64,000 nt of DNA from Bacteroidia bacterium (GTDB taxonomy: Bacteria; Bacteroidota; Bacteroidia; Flavobacteriales; Flavobacteriaceae): the NCBI GenBank assembly GCA_030430385.1, contig JAUIFO010000009.1:62001-126000 (forward strand). Direction: 5' to 3'. Shown in pieces: positions 1 to 8,031 of this stretch (the stretch's first letter is position 1; each line of letters begins with the position of its first letter). The notes below the pieces were generated by a model. That model saw only the letters and a program-made list of their open reading frames with translations. It did not search any database and was not told the origin of the DNA. A program made the translations under genes and the position numbers.

Positions 1-527
1 ATTGTATTTGTTACTCTAGTTACCTGACCTGATCCATTACAAGTTCCGCAAGTTTTATAAGTCGTTCCTGGAGCTTGAATTTTTCGTTTTACTTTGATCT
101 TCTTTTCAATACCATTGGCTACTTCTTCAAGAGACAAAGACACTCGAATACGTAAATTACTTCCTTTCACACGTCTTTGTCCGCCAAATCCGCCTCCAAA
201 ACCAGAGAATCCTCCGCCACCAAAAGCGCCACCAAAGATATCACCAAACTGACTGAATATGTCATCCATATTCATGCCTCCTCCGCCAAATCCACCAGCG
301 CCTTCAAAAGCTTGATGACCAAATTGATCGTAACGTGCTTTTTTATCAGCATCACTTAAAACCTCATAAGCTTCAGCAGCTTCCTTAAACTTAGCTTCAG
401 CATCTTTATCATCTGGATTTTTATCAGGATGATATTTAATAGCCATCTTTCGATAAGCCTTTTTTATTTCAGCTGCAGAAGCACTTTTATCAACTCCTAA
501 TATTTCGTAATAATCTCTTTTTGCCAT
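1..527 (-). CDS. dnaJ: Chaperone DnaJ (Hsp40), 3' end cut by window edge
   Basis: Co-chaperone that delivers unfolded clients to DnaK and stimulates its ATPase in the cytoplasm. About 175 N-terminal residues are visible. They start [12 protein letters not shown], contain the J-domain HPD motif (YHPDKNPDD), then a long Gly/Phe-rich linker, and reach the first zinc-finger repeat (CGTCNGSG). The remaining zinc repeats and C-terminal domains lie outside the window. The ATG at 527 is the only start giving a complete J domain. It lies 45 nt downstream of grpE on the same strand, so the two are very likely one grpE-dnaJ heat-shock operon. Identification is secure; only the 3' boundary is unknown. 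Confidence 0.97.
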   Translation of the reverse strand, partial: MAKRDYYEILGVDKSASAAEIKKAYRKMAIKYHPDKNPDDKDAEAKFKEAAEAYEVLSDADKKARYDQFGHQAFEGAGGFGGGGMNMDDIFSQFGDIFGGAFGGGGFSGFGGGFGGQRRVKGSNLRIRVSLSLEEVANGIEKKIKVKRKIQAPGTTYKTCGTCNGSGQVTRVTNT

Positions 528-572
528 ATCAAATGTCCTATTTCAACAAATAGGTGTTGTATTAAATTTAGT

Positions 573-1109
573 TTACTGTCCAATAACGACTTTTGGGAAA
601 CGAATCACCTTTTCTCCAAGCTTGTATCCTTTTTCAATAACGTCTACAATTTTGCCTTTCATATCCTCACTAGGTGCAGGAATTTGAGTAATTGCCTCAT
701 GAAGGTCGGCATCAAAATTATCACCAGATTGCACTTCCATTTTAGCTAAGCCTTTTTGGTTGAGCGTTGTCATCAACTTGTTGTAAATTAAAAGGACGCC
801 TTTACGGAGTTCTTCAGCTTCTTTATCTTCTTCAATGTGCATTAAAGCACGCTCAAAATCATCTAAAACAGGAAGCATGGCTACCATAACCTCTTCACTG
901 GCAGTTTTAAACAAATCGACACGCTCTTTTGAAGTTCGCTTTTTGTAGTTTTCAAATTCAGCAAAGAGTCTTAAAAACTTATCTTTTTCTTTACTCAGGT
1001 CTTCTTTTAGTTGTTCTTCGACAGATAATTCCTCTACTTGAGTATCTTGATTATCATTACCTTGAATGTCTTTCTCGTCTATAACTTGATCTTTATCTTT
1101 TTTACCCAT
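573..1109 (-). CDS. grpE: Nucleotide exchange factor GrpE
   Basis: Releases ADP from DnaK, completing the Hsp70 cycle with DnaJ encoded just downstream. The 178 residues have the family layout: a charged, disordered N-terminus rich in Asp/Glu/Gln, a long coiled-coil (about residues 35-75, with FAEFENYKKRTSKE), a four-helix region, and a beta-wing ending EKGYKLGEKVIRFPKVVIG. Length is normal for GrpE. A clear promoter (TTG, 21 bp, TACTTTTG) lies upstream on the minus strand, so grpE is probably first in the operon with dnaJ. Confidence 0.97.
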   Translation of the reverse strand: MGKKDKDQVIDEKDIQGNDNQDTQVEELSVEEQLKEDLSKEKDKFLRLFAEFENYKKRTSKERVDLFKTASEEVMVAMLPVLDDFERALMHIEEDKEAEELRKGVLLIYNKLMTTLNQKGLAKMEVQSGDNFDADLHEAITQIPAPSEDMKGKIVDVIEKGYKLGEKVIRFPKVVIGQ

Positions 1110-1147
1110 TATATTGGTTGTTTTTATAAATCTTCGATTTAAGTTTG

Positions 1148-1179
1148 CAAAAGTACTGCCATATTTATTAAAATGTCAA
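1148..1179 (-). promoter_or_regulatory. Promoter of grpE-dnaJ
   Basis: On the minus strand a TACTTTTG (-7 element, 1148-1155) is preceded by TTG at 1177-1179 with a 21-bp spacer, matching the Bacteroidota consensus TTG-N17-23-TAnnTTTG. It ends 38 bp before the grpE ATG. The sequence TGACATTTT is directly repeated across the -33 region. I see no CIRCE-type inverted repeat. Confidence 0.7.
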
Positions 1180-1206
1180 AATGTCATCAAAAAAAATACA
1201 ATGGAT

Positions 1207-1236
1207 TTGATGTCTGCATTGAAATCCCTATTTTTG
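1207..1236 (+). promoter_or_regulatory. Promoter of the YceI lipoprotein gene
   Basis: TTG at 1207-1209, a 19-bp spacer, and TATTTTTG at 1229-1236, an exact match to the Bacteroidota promoter consensus, 32 bp before the ATG at 1269. It is divergent from the grpE promoter. Confidence 0.75.
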
Positions 1237-1268
1237 TATGAAACACAAACCTAAAAAACAACTTTAAA

Positions 1269-1943
1269 ATGACTAAAAAAATTCTTAATACTTTACTTTT
1301 ATGTATAGTGATATTATCACTGACTGCATGTAAAAATGATGCTAAAGAAGCTAATACTAGTGATGCAGAAGCTGCTGCTGTGAGTGAAAGTACATCAGAG
1401 AAGTACACTGTTAATGTAGCTGAATCTTCAGTTAACTGGAAAGGCTTCAAACCAACAGGAACGCACGAAGGACACATCACACTTGAAAATGGTGTTTTTC
1501 AAATTAACGATGGTAAGTTACAAAGTGGAACATTTCTTATCGATATGAATAGTATTACAGTTACTGATTTAGAAGCTGGAGATGGAAAAGAAGATCTTGA
1601 AGCGCATTTAAAAGGAACTGTTGAAGGTAAAGAAGACCACTTTTTTGATGTAAAAAAGTTTCCTACAGCTGCATTTGAGATTACTGGAACTGAGTCTTTA
1701 GCTGCAGGTAAAACAAGATTATCTGGAAATTTATCTATTAAAGGTCAAAAGCACAATATTACATTCCCAGTAACCATCACGAACAGTGGTGATGATATGA
1801 AAATTGTAAGTGATCCTTTTACAATTGACAGAACAAAATGGAATGTTAACTACGGTTCAAAATCTATTTTTGATAATTTAGGAGATCGCTTCATTAATGA
1901 TGATATGGAAATATCAATTCAAATTGTAGCTAAAAAATCTTAG
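1269..1943 (+). CDS. YceI-family lipoprotein
   Basis: A 224-residue predicted lipoprotein: hydrophobic leader ending LTAC with Cys21 as lipidation site, an acidic Ala/Ser/Glu-rich linker to about residue 45, then a YceI-like domain to the C-terminus. Domain signatures include SSVNWKGFKPTGTHEGHI near its start, a central HLKGTVEGKEDHFFDVKKFP and LSIKGQKHNITFPV. YceI domains form a lipocalin-like barrel that binds isoprenoid or other amphiphilic molecules, and the exact ligand here is unknown. It is a single gene with its own promoter and terminator. Confidence 0.92.
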   Translation: MTKKILNTLLLCIVILSLTACKNDAKEANTSDAEAAAVSESTSEKYTVNVAESSVNWKGFKPTGTHEGHITLENGVFQINDGKLQSGTFLIDMNSITVTDLEAGDGKEDLEAHLKGTVEGKEDHFFDVKKFPTAAFEITGTESLAAGKTRLSGNLSIKGQKHNITFPVTITNSGDDMKIVSDPFTIDRTKWNVNYGSKSIFDNLGDRFINDDMEISIQIVAKKS

Positions 1944-1965
1944 ATTGATAGCATCCCAATATGAA

Positions 1966-1996
1966 AATTGCCATCCTCATTGAGGGTGGCTTTTTT
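1966..1996. terminator. Bidirectional terminator after the YceI gene
   Basis: Stem GCCATCCTC / GAGGGTGGC (1970-1978 and 1982-1990, one G-T pair) with a 3-nt loop and T6 downstream. A-rich sequence on the left allows it to serve the converging minus-strand gene as well. Confidence 0.8.
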
Positions 1997-2903
1997 AATT
2001 CAATAAATCTTCAAGAGCTGGCTCTAAATGATGGAATTGAAAATCAAAGCCTTTACTTTCTACCTTACTTGAACTAACCCGTTGACTTTCAAACAAAAGA
2101 ATATGCATTTCACCAAGTATCAATTTCATCATAAACTTCGGGATGTTTGGTAAGATCAAAGGTTTCTTCAATACTTTGGCAGCGGTTTTAGTCAATTCAG
2201 AATTACTAACTGGATTTGGAGCCACGCCATTATAAACACCTTCCAGGTTATTTTCGGCAATAAAAACAAATAGTCTTGCCAAGTCCTCAATATGAATCCA
2301 TGATTGCCATTGTTCACCACTTCCAAAAGCAGCACCTAAACCAAATTGCATTGGTTTTATAATTTCAGTTAAAGCACCTCCTTTTTCAGATAACACTAGA
2401 CCAATCCTAACTTTAGAAACTTTTACTCCAATATCTTTAAATTGATCGATGGCTTCTTCCCATTTCTGCACAACGGTACCCAGAAACGATTTTGATGAAT
2501 TAGTAAGTTCTTCATCATAGTATTTCGTTTGAGAACTAGGATACAATCCGATAGCACTAGCAGAAATAACATGATCAATTGAAAACTGATGTGCTTTGAT
2601 GGTATCCAAAAGCAATTTAGCTGTATCTATCCTACTAGAAATAATTGTGTTTTTATAGCTAGTCGTCCAGCGATTAGAAATAGGTGCTCCAACAAGATTA
2701 ATGATCGTATCGACACCTACAAAGCAGGCACTATCAATAACATTTTCGTCAGGATTCCAATAGAATCCCTTATAATTATGCTCGTGTTTAAGTTTTTGCT
2801 TCGATGTTGTCAAGAAGTGAACAACCCATTGATTTTGATGACAAAATCTTACAATTTCCTTTCCAATTAATCCAGTAGCACCAGTAATTAAAATCGTTTT
2901 CAT
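1995..2903 (-). CDS. TIGR01777-family NAD(P)-binding epimerase-like protein (SDR39U1 type)
   Basis: A 302-residue extended short-chain dehydrogenase/reductase. The N-terminus shows the Rossmann motif ITGATGLIG (residues 6-14). Family hallmarks follow: INLVGAPISNRWT, the HVISASAIGLYP segment, and a C-terminal DUF1731-like part (PKFMMKLILGEMHILLFESQRV). This group is related to YfcH/SulA-homology proteins and its substrate is not established. It is the last gene of a minus-strand run after mnmD (54-nt gap), probably co-transcribed. Confidence 0.9.
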   Translation of the reverse strand: MKTILITGATGLIGKEIVRFCHQNQWVVHFLTTSKQKLKHEHNYKGFYWNPDENVIDSACFVGVDTIINLVGAPISNRWTTSYKNTIISSRIDTAKLLLDTIKAHQFSIDHVISASAIGLYPSSQTKYYDEELTNSSKSFLGTVVQKWEEAIDQFKDIGVKVSKVRIGLVLSEKGGALTEIIKPMQFGLGAAFGSGEQWQSWIHIEDLARLFVFIAENNLEGVYNGVAPNPVSNSELTKTAAKVLKKPLILPNIPKFMMKLILGEMHILLFESQRVSSSKVESKGFDFQFHHLEPALEDLLN

Positions 2904-2957
2904 AGTACTACAAATTTACTGAAAGAATAATGCAGCAACGGTATATTTGTGAATGGT

Positions 2958-3632
2958 TTAACGTTTTACAGCTCTGAGCATATGGCGTTTTCCTGGCGGA
3001 CCTTTTAAACGCTCAATTTCAAAACCTACAGCTGTCAGAGCTCGCTTTACACTTCCTTTTGAAGAATAAGTCACTAGAACACCATTAGGCTTTAATGCTG
3101 TAAACATTTTTGAAAACATTAATTCTGTCCACAATTCTGGTTGAACCCTCGCTCCAAAAGCATCATAATAAATAACGTTATAAGCGTTCACATCATGTAT
3201 TTCAGAAAACATTTTTTTCTGTTTCGTTAGCGAAAAAAGATGGGTTATCTCGCGCCTTTGTTCCCAAGTTACGTTATGAATATTGTCAAATGTTTGTTGA
3301 TCAATATTAGAATCTTCAATGTAGTTTAATTGTTGTAATTCTGAATCTGAAACTGGAAAACCTTCCACTCCAACATAATCGATTGGAGTATTAAGTAATT
3401 TAGAACTTTGAAGGGTTAACGCAGCATTTAAACCCGTTCCGAAGCCAATCTCTAAGACTGAAATCTTAGTTTTCTTATCAAGTTGGCTGCAATAAAAAAA
3501 ATGCAAGCCCTGCTCTATGTAGACATATTTTGCCTCCTGAATAGCACCATGAATGGAATGATACTGCTCGTTCCAGTCTTCAATTTGAATGGTTTTAGAA
3601 CCATCTCCAGTAGTAATGATCTTACGTTGCAA
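2958..3632 (-). CDS. mnmD: tRNA mnm5s2U methyltransferase MnmD
   Basis: S-adenosylmethionine-dependent methyltransferase that completes the 5-methylaminomethyl-2-thiouridine modification at tRNA position 34. It is a stand-alone MnmD of 224 residues, without the MnmC oxidase domain. SAM-binding motif LEIGFGTGLNAAL (about residues 60-72), the YYDAFGARVQPELW active-site segment and the PGKRHMLRA end are characteristic. The start is TTG at 3632: an in-frame stop lies just upstream and no ATG occurs in the first 25 codons. It follows the mono-haem lipoprotein gene by 6 nt, so translation is probably coupled. Confidence 0.9.
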   Translation of the reverse strand: MQRKIITTGDGSKTIQIEDWNEQYHSIHGAIQEAKYVYIEQGLHFFYCSQLDKKTKISVLEIGFGTGLNAALTLQSSKLLNTPIDYVGVEGFPVSDSELQQLNYIEDSNIDQQTFDNIHNVTWEQRREITHLFSLTKQKKMFSEIHDVNAYNVIYYDAFGARVQPELWTELMFSKMFTALKPNGVLVTYSSKGSVKRALTAVGFEIERLKGPPGKRHMLRAVKR

Positions 3633-3638
3633 GGACTA

Positions 3639-4088
3639 TTATTTAATCAGCAATTTCTTAATTTTTGGAATTGGACCAGTACATTCTGTCTGGTGACAAG
3701 ACAAACACATGGTAATGGCATTATTATACCTGTCCTTAATTGAAACTGTTGAATCTTCTTCAAAAATTGCTTTTTGAGCTTCAATGAATTTTCCCGAATA
3801 ATGATCAAACGCTTGAGTTCTAGACTTCCCATCAGATAATTGAGCAACATCTATGTTTTCAAAAGCTTCAGGAAATTCTAAAGTCACCTCATCGTCTAAA
3901 ATCTGAGCTTTTAGTTGCGTATTATAGGAATGCATAGCCTTCATCAAGGCTGACATTTCCGAAGATTGATACACTTCATAACGTGTAGTACCATCAACTA
4001 TTGTTGTCTTGCTTTCAGTAGATGTATTCGAAGAATTACAACCAAAAATAAGTAACCCTAAAAAAAGAAATTCTATGCGTTTTTGCAT
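3639..4088 (-). CDS. Predicted mono-haem c-type lipoprotein
   Basis: A 149-residue lipoprotein (leader ending LLIFGC, Cys17) with one haem-c attachment motif CLSCH at Cys128-Cys131-His132, close to the C-terminus. The helical middle part and the late CxxCH resemble small periplasmic cytochromes of the cytochrome c' or electron-shuttle kind, but I do not recognise a named family. A further Cys follows the motif (QTEC). It lies 5 nt after the DUF4920 gene and 6 nt before mnmD, so the three are one transcript. Haem attachment is inferred from the motif only. Confidence 0.75.
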   Translation of the reverse strand: MQKRIEFLFLGLLIFGCNSSNTSTESKTTIVDGTTRYEVYQSSEMSALMKAMHSYNTQLKAQILDDEVTLEFPEAFENIDVAQLSDGKSRTQAFDHYSGKFIEAQKAIFEEDSTVSIKDRYNNAITMCLSCHQTECTGPIPKIKKLLIK

Positions 4089-4093
4089 TAAGT

Positions 4094-4606
4094 TTATTCT
4101 TTTAAAAGTACACCATCCGCTAAAAACGAATAGGTCTTTTTAGGTTCAGTAATTTTAGCAATTTCTTCAGCAGATTCTCCAGCGTCTTCAGCGTAATGAC
4201 GTTGCTCTTCAACAGAAACCTCATTAACAAATGCTTTTCCGTTCATGATCACTTCTCTACCAGCAATGTCCTTTGGCATAAAAAATCCGTAATCTTTAAA
4301 CTTCACCATAGCTTGATCGCCATTCCCTAAGTCAACTTTCATCCAACAACCCTTTGCCTGGCAAACCTCTTCTACTTTTGCCATCATTTTTGCATCGATT
4401 GAATCTCCAACAGTCATACTTTTGTAATGCTCAGCCATTCGTTTTGCTGTCAAAGCATCAGCATCTGTAATTTCCATTCCGAAAGAACTGTAAGAAGCCT
4501 CTTGCTTTTCTTTTGATTCAACAGTAGCATCTGCTGTTTCTTTAGATTCATTTTTACAAGAGTATACAAGGCTTACAAGCATTATAGCAAATAAAATACG
4601 TTTCAT
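4094..4606 (-). CDS. DUF4920 lipoprotein
   Basis: A 170-residue lipoprotein (leader MKRILFAIMLVSLVYSC, Cys17) followed by an acidic linker and a DUF4920 domain. Characteristic segments are KVEEVCQAKGCWMKVDLGNG and KDYGFFMPKDIAGREVIMNG. DUF4920 is common in Bacteroidota and its function is unknown. The CxxxxxxCW pattern might bind metal, which is a guess. It is first in the DUF4920 - mono-haem lipoprotein - mnmD - SDR operon, and the two exported proteins may work together in the periplasm. Confidence 0.85.
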   Translation of the reverse strand: MKRILFAIMLVSLVYSCKNESKETADATVESKEKQEASYSSFGMEITDADALTAKRMAEHYKSMTVGDSIDAKMMAKVEEVCQAKGCWMKVDLGNGDQAMVKFKDYGFFMPKDIAGREVIMNGKAFVNEVSVEEQRHYAEDAGESAEEIAKITEPKKTYSFLADGVLLKE

Positions 4607-4693
4607 AAATACAAGTGTTTTTAGTAAATAATTCAGCTGTAAAGATATGTATTATTTAGGGAAATTTTATGTTTTTTATTAGCTTAAATTGAC

Positions 4694-4701
4694 TAGTTTT
4701 G
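4694..4701 (+). promoter_or_regulatory. -7 element of ilvE
   Basis: TAGTTTTG, an exact TAnnTTTG match, ends 21 nt before the ATG at 4723. A TTG codon overlapping this element could extend the reading frame to 4699, but the element itself argues that translation starts at 4723. No clear -33 TTG is present. Confidence 0.6.
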
Positions 4702-4722
4702 CAAAAGATTAAAACTGTTAAA

Positions 4723-5790
4723 ATGACAAAACTTTCAACTTACGAAATCGATATAGTAAAATCAGAAACTTCAAGAATACACGATGTAGATTTTAATAAT
4801 CTAACCTTTGGAAGAACATTTACCGATCATATGTTTTATTGCGACTATGAAAATGGTGAATGGCAACAGCCAAAGATTGTTCCTTATGGTCCTATGACCA
4901 TTGATCCTTCTGCTCGTGTGTTCCATTATGGCCAAGCTGTGTTTGAAGGTATGAAAGCCTATAAAGATGATGAAGGTAATGTCTTTTTATTCAGACCAGA
5001 TGAAAATCAGAAACGTATTAATATTTCTGCAAAGCGTTTAGCCATACCTGAATTTCCTGAAGACTATTTCTTTGAAGGATTAACGACTCTTTTGAATTTG
5101 GATAAAGATTGGATTAAGCCTGGACTTGGAAATTCATTATACTTAAGACCTTTTGTTATTGCAACTGAAAATGCTATTTCTGCTTCGCCTGCAAGCTCAT
5201 ATCGTTTTATGATTATTTGTTCTCCTGCGAAAGCCTATTACACAGATCGTGTACGTGTTTTATTTGCTGAAAAATTTAGCAGATCGGCTGATGGTGGTGT
5301 TGGATTTGCCAAAGCTGCAGGAAATTATGCTGCACAGTTTTATCCTACTAATATTGCACAAAGCAAAGGTTTTCAGCAAATTATTTGGACAGATGCTAAC
5401 ACACATGAATACCTTGAGGAAGCTGGAACTATGAATATCTTTTTTAGAGTTGGAGACACGCTAATTACAGCACCAAACAATGATAGAATTTTAGATGGTG
5501 TTACGCGAAAAAGTGTGATTCAAATTGCTGAGGATTTAGGGGTTACTTGTGAGGTGCGTCGTGTGAGTGTTAAAGAAATTAAAGATGCTGCCCGAAATGG
5601 AAGCTTGAAAGAAATTTTTGGAGCTGGAACTGCTGCAGTGATAAGTCCGATCTCGGCATTTGAACATGGTGGAGATATCTTTGAGATTCCTGAAATTGAT
5701 AATGCTTACGCAACAACATTTAAAACACATCTTTTAAATATACAACACAACTTGTCTGAAGACAAACATGGTTGGAGATATAAAGTATAA
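4723..5790 (+). CDS. ilvE: Branched-chain amino acid aminotransferase
   Basis: PLP-dependent fold-type IV transaminase interconverting Leu/Ile/Val with their 2-oxo acids and glutamate. It has 355 residues from the ATG at 4723, the usual length for the class II (eukaryote-like) BCAT form. Visible signatures are the GQAVFEGMKAYK segment, LYLRPFVIATE, the PLP-lysine region VGFAKAAGNYAAQFYP, the EEAGTMNIFF motif and GAGTAAVISPIS. The upstream TTG at 4699 overlaps the promoter element and was not chosen. It is a single gene ending at a strong bidirectional terminator. Confidence 0.95.
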   Translation: MTKLSTYEIDIVKSETSRIHDVDFNNLTFGRTFTDHMFYCDYENGEWQQPKIVPYGPMTIDPSARVFHYGQAVFEGMKAYKDDEGNVFLFRPDENQKRINISAKRLAIPEFPEDYFFEGLTTLLNLDKDWIKPGLGNSLYLRPFVIATENAISASPASSYRFMIICSPAKAYYTDRVRVLFAEKFSRSADGGVGFAKAAGNYAAQFYPTNIAQSKGFQQIIWTDANTHEYLEEAGTMNIFFRVGDTLITAPNNDRILDGVTRKSVIQIAEDLGVTCEVRRVSVKEIKDAARNGSLKEIFGAGTAAVISPISAFEHGGDIFEIPEIDNAYATTFKTHLLNIQHNLSEDKHGWRYKV

Positions 5791-5817
5791 AAAAAGAAGC
5801 CTTTCGGCTTCTTTTTT
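5791..5817. terminator. Bidirectional terminator between ilvE and the MazG-like gene
   Basis: Stem AAAGAAGCC / GGCTTCTTT with a 4-nt loop TTTC, flanked by A5 on the left and T7 on the right; it serves both converging genes. Confidence 0.88.
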
Positions 5818-6203
5818 TATGATTCTAGTATTTTTTGAATGTTGGGTTTAAAATAATTTGGCCCTTTCAGAACTTTTCCATCGTCTCTGTAAATAGGTTC
5901 TCCATCCTCACCAAGTTTGCTCATATTACTACGTTGAATTTCTTCAAACACGTCTTCAATTTTATGTTGCAGTCCGTGTTCAATAATAGTTCCGCAAAGA
6001 ATATACAACATATCACCAAGCGCATCAGCAACTTCAACGAGATCATTGTTATTGGCAGCTTCAAGGTACTCTTCATTTTCTTCACGCATTAATTTATAGC
6101 GCAACATATTCTTGTCTAAACCAAGGTCGGCTTTAGGAGTTTCTCTGTGACCAATCTTAAAAGCCGTATGAAAAGCTTTAACAGCTTCAATTTTAGTTTT
6201 CAT
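5817..6203 (-). CDS. MazG-like nucleoside triphosphate pyrophosphohydrolase
   Basis: A 128-residue all-alpha NTP pyrophosphatase-like protein. The metal-binding pattern is visible as EENEEY (residues 41-46) and EVADALGD (57-64), the ExxE...ExxD arrangement that coordinates Mg2+. The C-terminal part (SNMSKLGEDGEPIYRDDGKV) matches the phosphoribosyl-ATP pyrophosphohydrolase-like subgroup also found in phages. It probably hydrolyses non-canonical or excess nucleotides, but the substrate cannot be read from sequence. It has its own transcript. Confidence 0.85.
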   Translation of the reverse strand: MKTKIEAVKAFHTAFKIGHRETPKADLGLDKNMLRYKLMREENEEYLEAANNNDLVEVADALGDMLYILCGTIIEHGLQHKIEDVFEEIQRSNMSKLGEDGEPIYRDDGKVLKGPNYFKPNIQKILES

Positions 6204-6315
6204 AACTAATTTGAGTTTTATATTTAGAATAATCTAACATCCTGATTGTGAACTAAAATTTAAGAAATTATTAATTTTTAACTACTTTTTATCAAAAAAA
6301 CGTGAGAAGATTCTT

Positions 6316-6323
6316 TATTTTTG
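6316..6323 (+). promoter_or_regulatory. -7 element of the 61-residue membrane protein gene
   Basis: TATTTTTG, an exact TAnnTTTG match, ends 16 nt before the ATG at 6340, implying a very short leader. Confidence 0.55.
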
Positions 6324-6339
6324 CTATAAAAATAAGAAT

Positions 6340-6525
6340 ATGTTTAGTAACGGTCAATGGCTATTTGGAATTTTATTTGCGATTACGTTTATCGTTATGA
6401 TCTTTTTTGCTTACAAAAAAGATTTAAAGCTTCACCAAAAATACTACAAGGGTAGCATTTGGATTCTTATTGCTTTTGTGTCTTTCATGGCCATGATTGC
6501 TACTATTAAATTTATTTTTGTCTAA
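6340..6525 (+). CDS. Small two-helix membrane protein, unknown
   Basis: A 61-residue protein with two hydrophobic segments (about residues 8-24 and 41-60) separated by a basic loop (YKKDLKLHQKYYKGS). The topology suggests both termini on the same side of the inner membrane. Its own -7 element, good codon use and position in a clean gap support a real gene. I recognise no named family. Confidence 0.75.
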   Translation: MFSNGQWLFGILFAITFIVMIFFAYKKDLKLHQKYYKGSIWILIAFVSFMAMIATIKFIFV

Positions 6526-6593
6526 TACAACAGTCCTAGTTGTCTGACAATATCTTCTACTAAATTTTTATTTTTTATTATCTTAGAATGAAA

Positions 6594-6641
6594 ATACCTT
6601 GTATTGGGTATGTTTTGATGACTTCCTACTTTGCATCTTTG
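6594..6641 (+). promoter_or_regulatory. Palindrome + -7 element, promoter of the protease/two-component operon (site 1)
   Basis: Inverted repeat ATACCTTGTATTGGGTAT (6594-6611), exactly 22 bp, then CATCTTTG (6634-6641), one base off TAnnTTTG. The inner part reads as two heptamers separated by 2 bp (TACCTTG-TA-TTGGGTA), the 7-2-7 geometry used by NarL-family regulators. The repeat centre falls near -41, a class II activator position. The same arrangement recurs at 10843, 12355 and 16907. The binding protein is inferred to be the response regulator at 10217. Confidence 0.75.
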
Positions 6642-6668
6642 TAACACTAACCACTAAATCCCTCAGTT

Positions 6669-6974
6669 ATGTCAGACAAAAAAGACAATTTTGAGTCGAG
6701 AAAGATGCTTTACGTCTCTTTAATAATTTTAGTTTTTATATTCATTTATCACGTGTCCATGAAAGGAAGTGATAATTCACAGTTCAACTGGTTTTTACGA
6801 GTAGTTACTGCATTAGCTGCTGCTGCAATGAGCATGTCTCTTTCAGGATCGATAAACATTGGCAAAAACTCAGATATGAAAACTTTTGCAGAGGCCTCTC
6901 CGAAAATAACAGCCGCAGGTTCGTTTGCAGTTTTTGTGATTGTGTATTTGTTTAAGGATGGAATAATTGGGTAG
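6669..6974 (+). CDS. Small membrane protein of the protease operon, unknown
   Basis: A 101-residue protein with a charged N-terminus (MSDKKDNFESRK) and about three hydrophobic segments: residues 13-30, 45-60 (VTALAAAAMSMSLSGS) and 80-97 (SFAVFVIVYLF). It is the first gene of a five-gene operon, 2 nt before the protease gene. The tight spacing suggests it anchors or senses for the protease, which is inference. I do not recognise a family with certainty. Confidence 0.75.
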   Translation: MSDKKDNFESRKMLYVSLIILVFIFIYHVSMKGSDNSQFNWFLRVVTALAAAAMSMSLSGSINIGKNSDMKTFAEASPKITAAGSFAVFVIVYLFKDGIIG

Positions 6975-6976
6975 TT

Positions 6977-8014
6977 ATGACTGAAGAAGAAGCAAATATT
7001 AGACTAAATAATAACCATAACTTATACTTTACTAACACAGATTCTAAAATCACTCGATATGCTGCTGTTATAAAAAAAAGTAACGACTTCACGATAAAGA
7101 ACGATTATGTTATTGAAATCGCTTACAATTCAGGAGAAATTGAATATGATCCTATTAAAAAAAGCAATTTTGAAAGCTCAACAAGAATACTTGACTTACT
7201 AAATTTGCCTAAAGTTTTAAGAGATGAAATTCAAGAGGGCATATTAGAAATAAATAAAACACCTGCTCCTGATATAACCTACCAAAATAGGACGGATGAT
7301 TTGACATCAATATACAAGACATCCTTAAAGCGTCATCCAAAGCTAACTGGTGGTATTAGTGTTTTTGATCAAGGAAGTGGTTCTGGAAGTGGAACTGCAG
7401 GAGCATTTTTCAAAATCACTTCAGACAATGATGTTTATCTACTTTCAAACTACCATGTACTTCTCTATCAAAATGGTAAAATAGGAGATATTATTGTTCA
7501 TCCGAGCAAATCAGATTCAGTACAAGTTGCTAATTCTGAAAGTAAAGAAATAGGAAATATCTTTTGGAAAAAAGACATTCAAAATAATTCTTTTAATCTT
7601 ATTGATGCTGCAGTAGCCAAAATTAAAAAAGATGATGATGTTATAATTGACACTGGAAGATATACTAGATGTCTTCATATTGAAATGTTAGGCTTAGCAG
7701 AACCAAAAATTGGTATGAATGTGAAAAAATGTGGCAAAACAACAGGATTAACCTATGGTGAAATAAGATCAACAAATTGTACGGTAAATATTAGTAATGA
7801 CAATAAATTAGAAATCTATAAGAATCAGATCTTAACAACAAATATGTCCTCACCAGGTGACTCAGGTTCGGTCTTGGTAAACCAAGACAATATGGTAGTT
7901 GGATTATTGTTTGGAGGAGATAATTTTTCTTTATCTGTAGCCAACAATATAAACATTGTTTTTGAGCTCATAAAAAAAGATCTCCCAAACTTTAACTTTT
8001 ATAAATTCATTTAA
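6977..8014 (+). CDS. Trypsin-like serine protease without signal peptide
   Basis: A 345-residue protein with a chymotrypsin-fold protease domain from about residue 120. The triad is readable: His160 in LLSNYHVLL, Asp210 in LIDAAVAKI and Ser296 in SPGDSGSVLV. A Gly/Ser-rich strand (GSGSGSGTAGAFF) precedes the His. The first ~110 residues form a separate alpha/beta domain that I do not recognise. There is no N-terminal signal or membrane helix, which is unusual for trypsin-like proteases and implies a cytoplasmic enzyme or recruitment by the membrane protein encoded just upstream. It lies in an operon with a two-component system. Substrate unknown. Confidence 0.85.
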   Translation: MTEEEANIRLNNNHNLYFTNTDSKITRYAAVIKKSNDFTIKNDYVIEIAYNSGEIEYDPIKKSNFESSTRILDLLNLPKVLRDEIQEGILEINKTPAPDITYQNRTDDLTSIYKTSLKRHPKLTGGISVFDQGSGSGSGTAGAFFKITSDNDVYLLSNYHVLLYQNGKIGDIIVHPSKSDSVQVANSESKEIGNIFWKKDIQNNSFNLIDAAVAKIKKDDDVIIDTGRYTRCLHIEMLGLAEPKIGMNVKKCGKTTGLTYGEIRSTNCTVNISNDNKLEIYKNQILTTNMSSPGDSGSVLVNQDNMVVGLLFGGDNFSLSVANNINIVFELIKKDLPNFNFYKFI

Positions 8015-8031
8015 ATTAAAACTATAATATT

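Noticed and set aside
1187..1480. Long minus-strand frame opposite the YceI gene
   Set aside because: Lies antisense to a well-supported coding gene; a shadow frame with no recognisable protein features.
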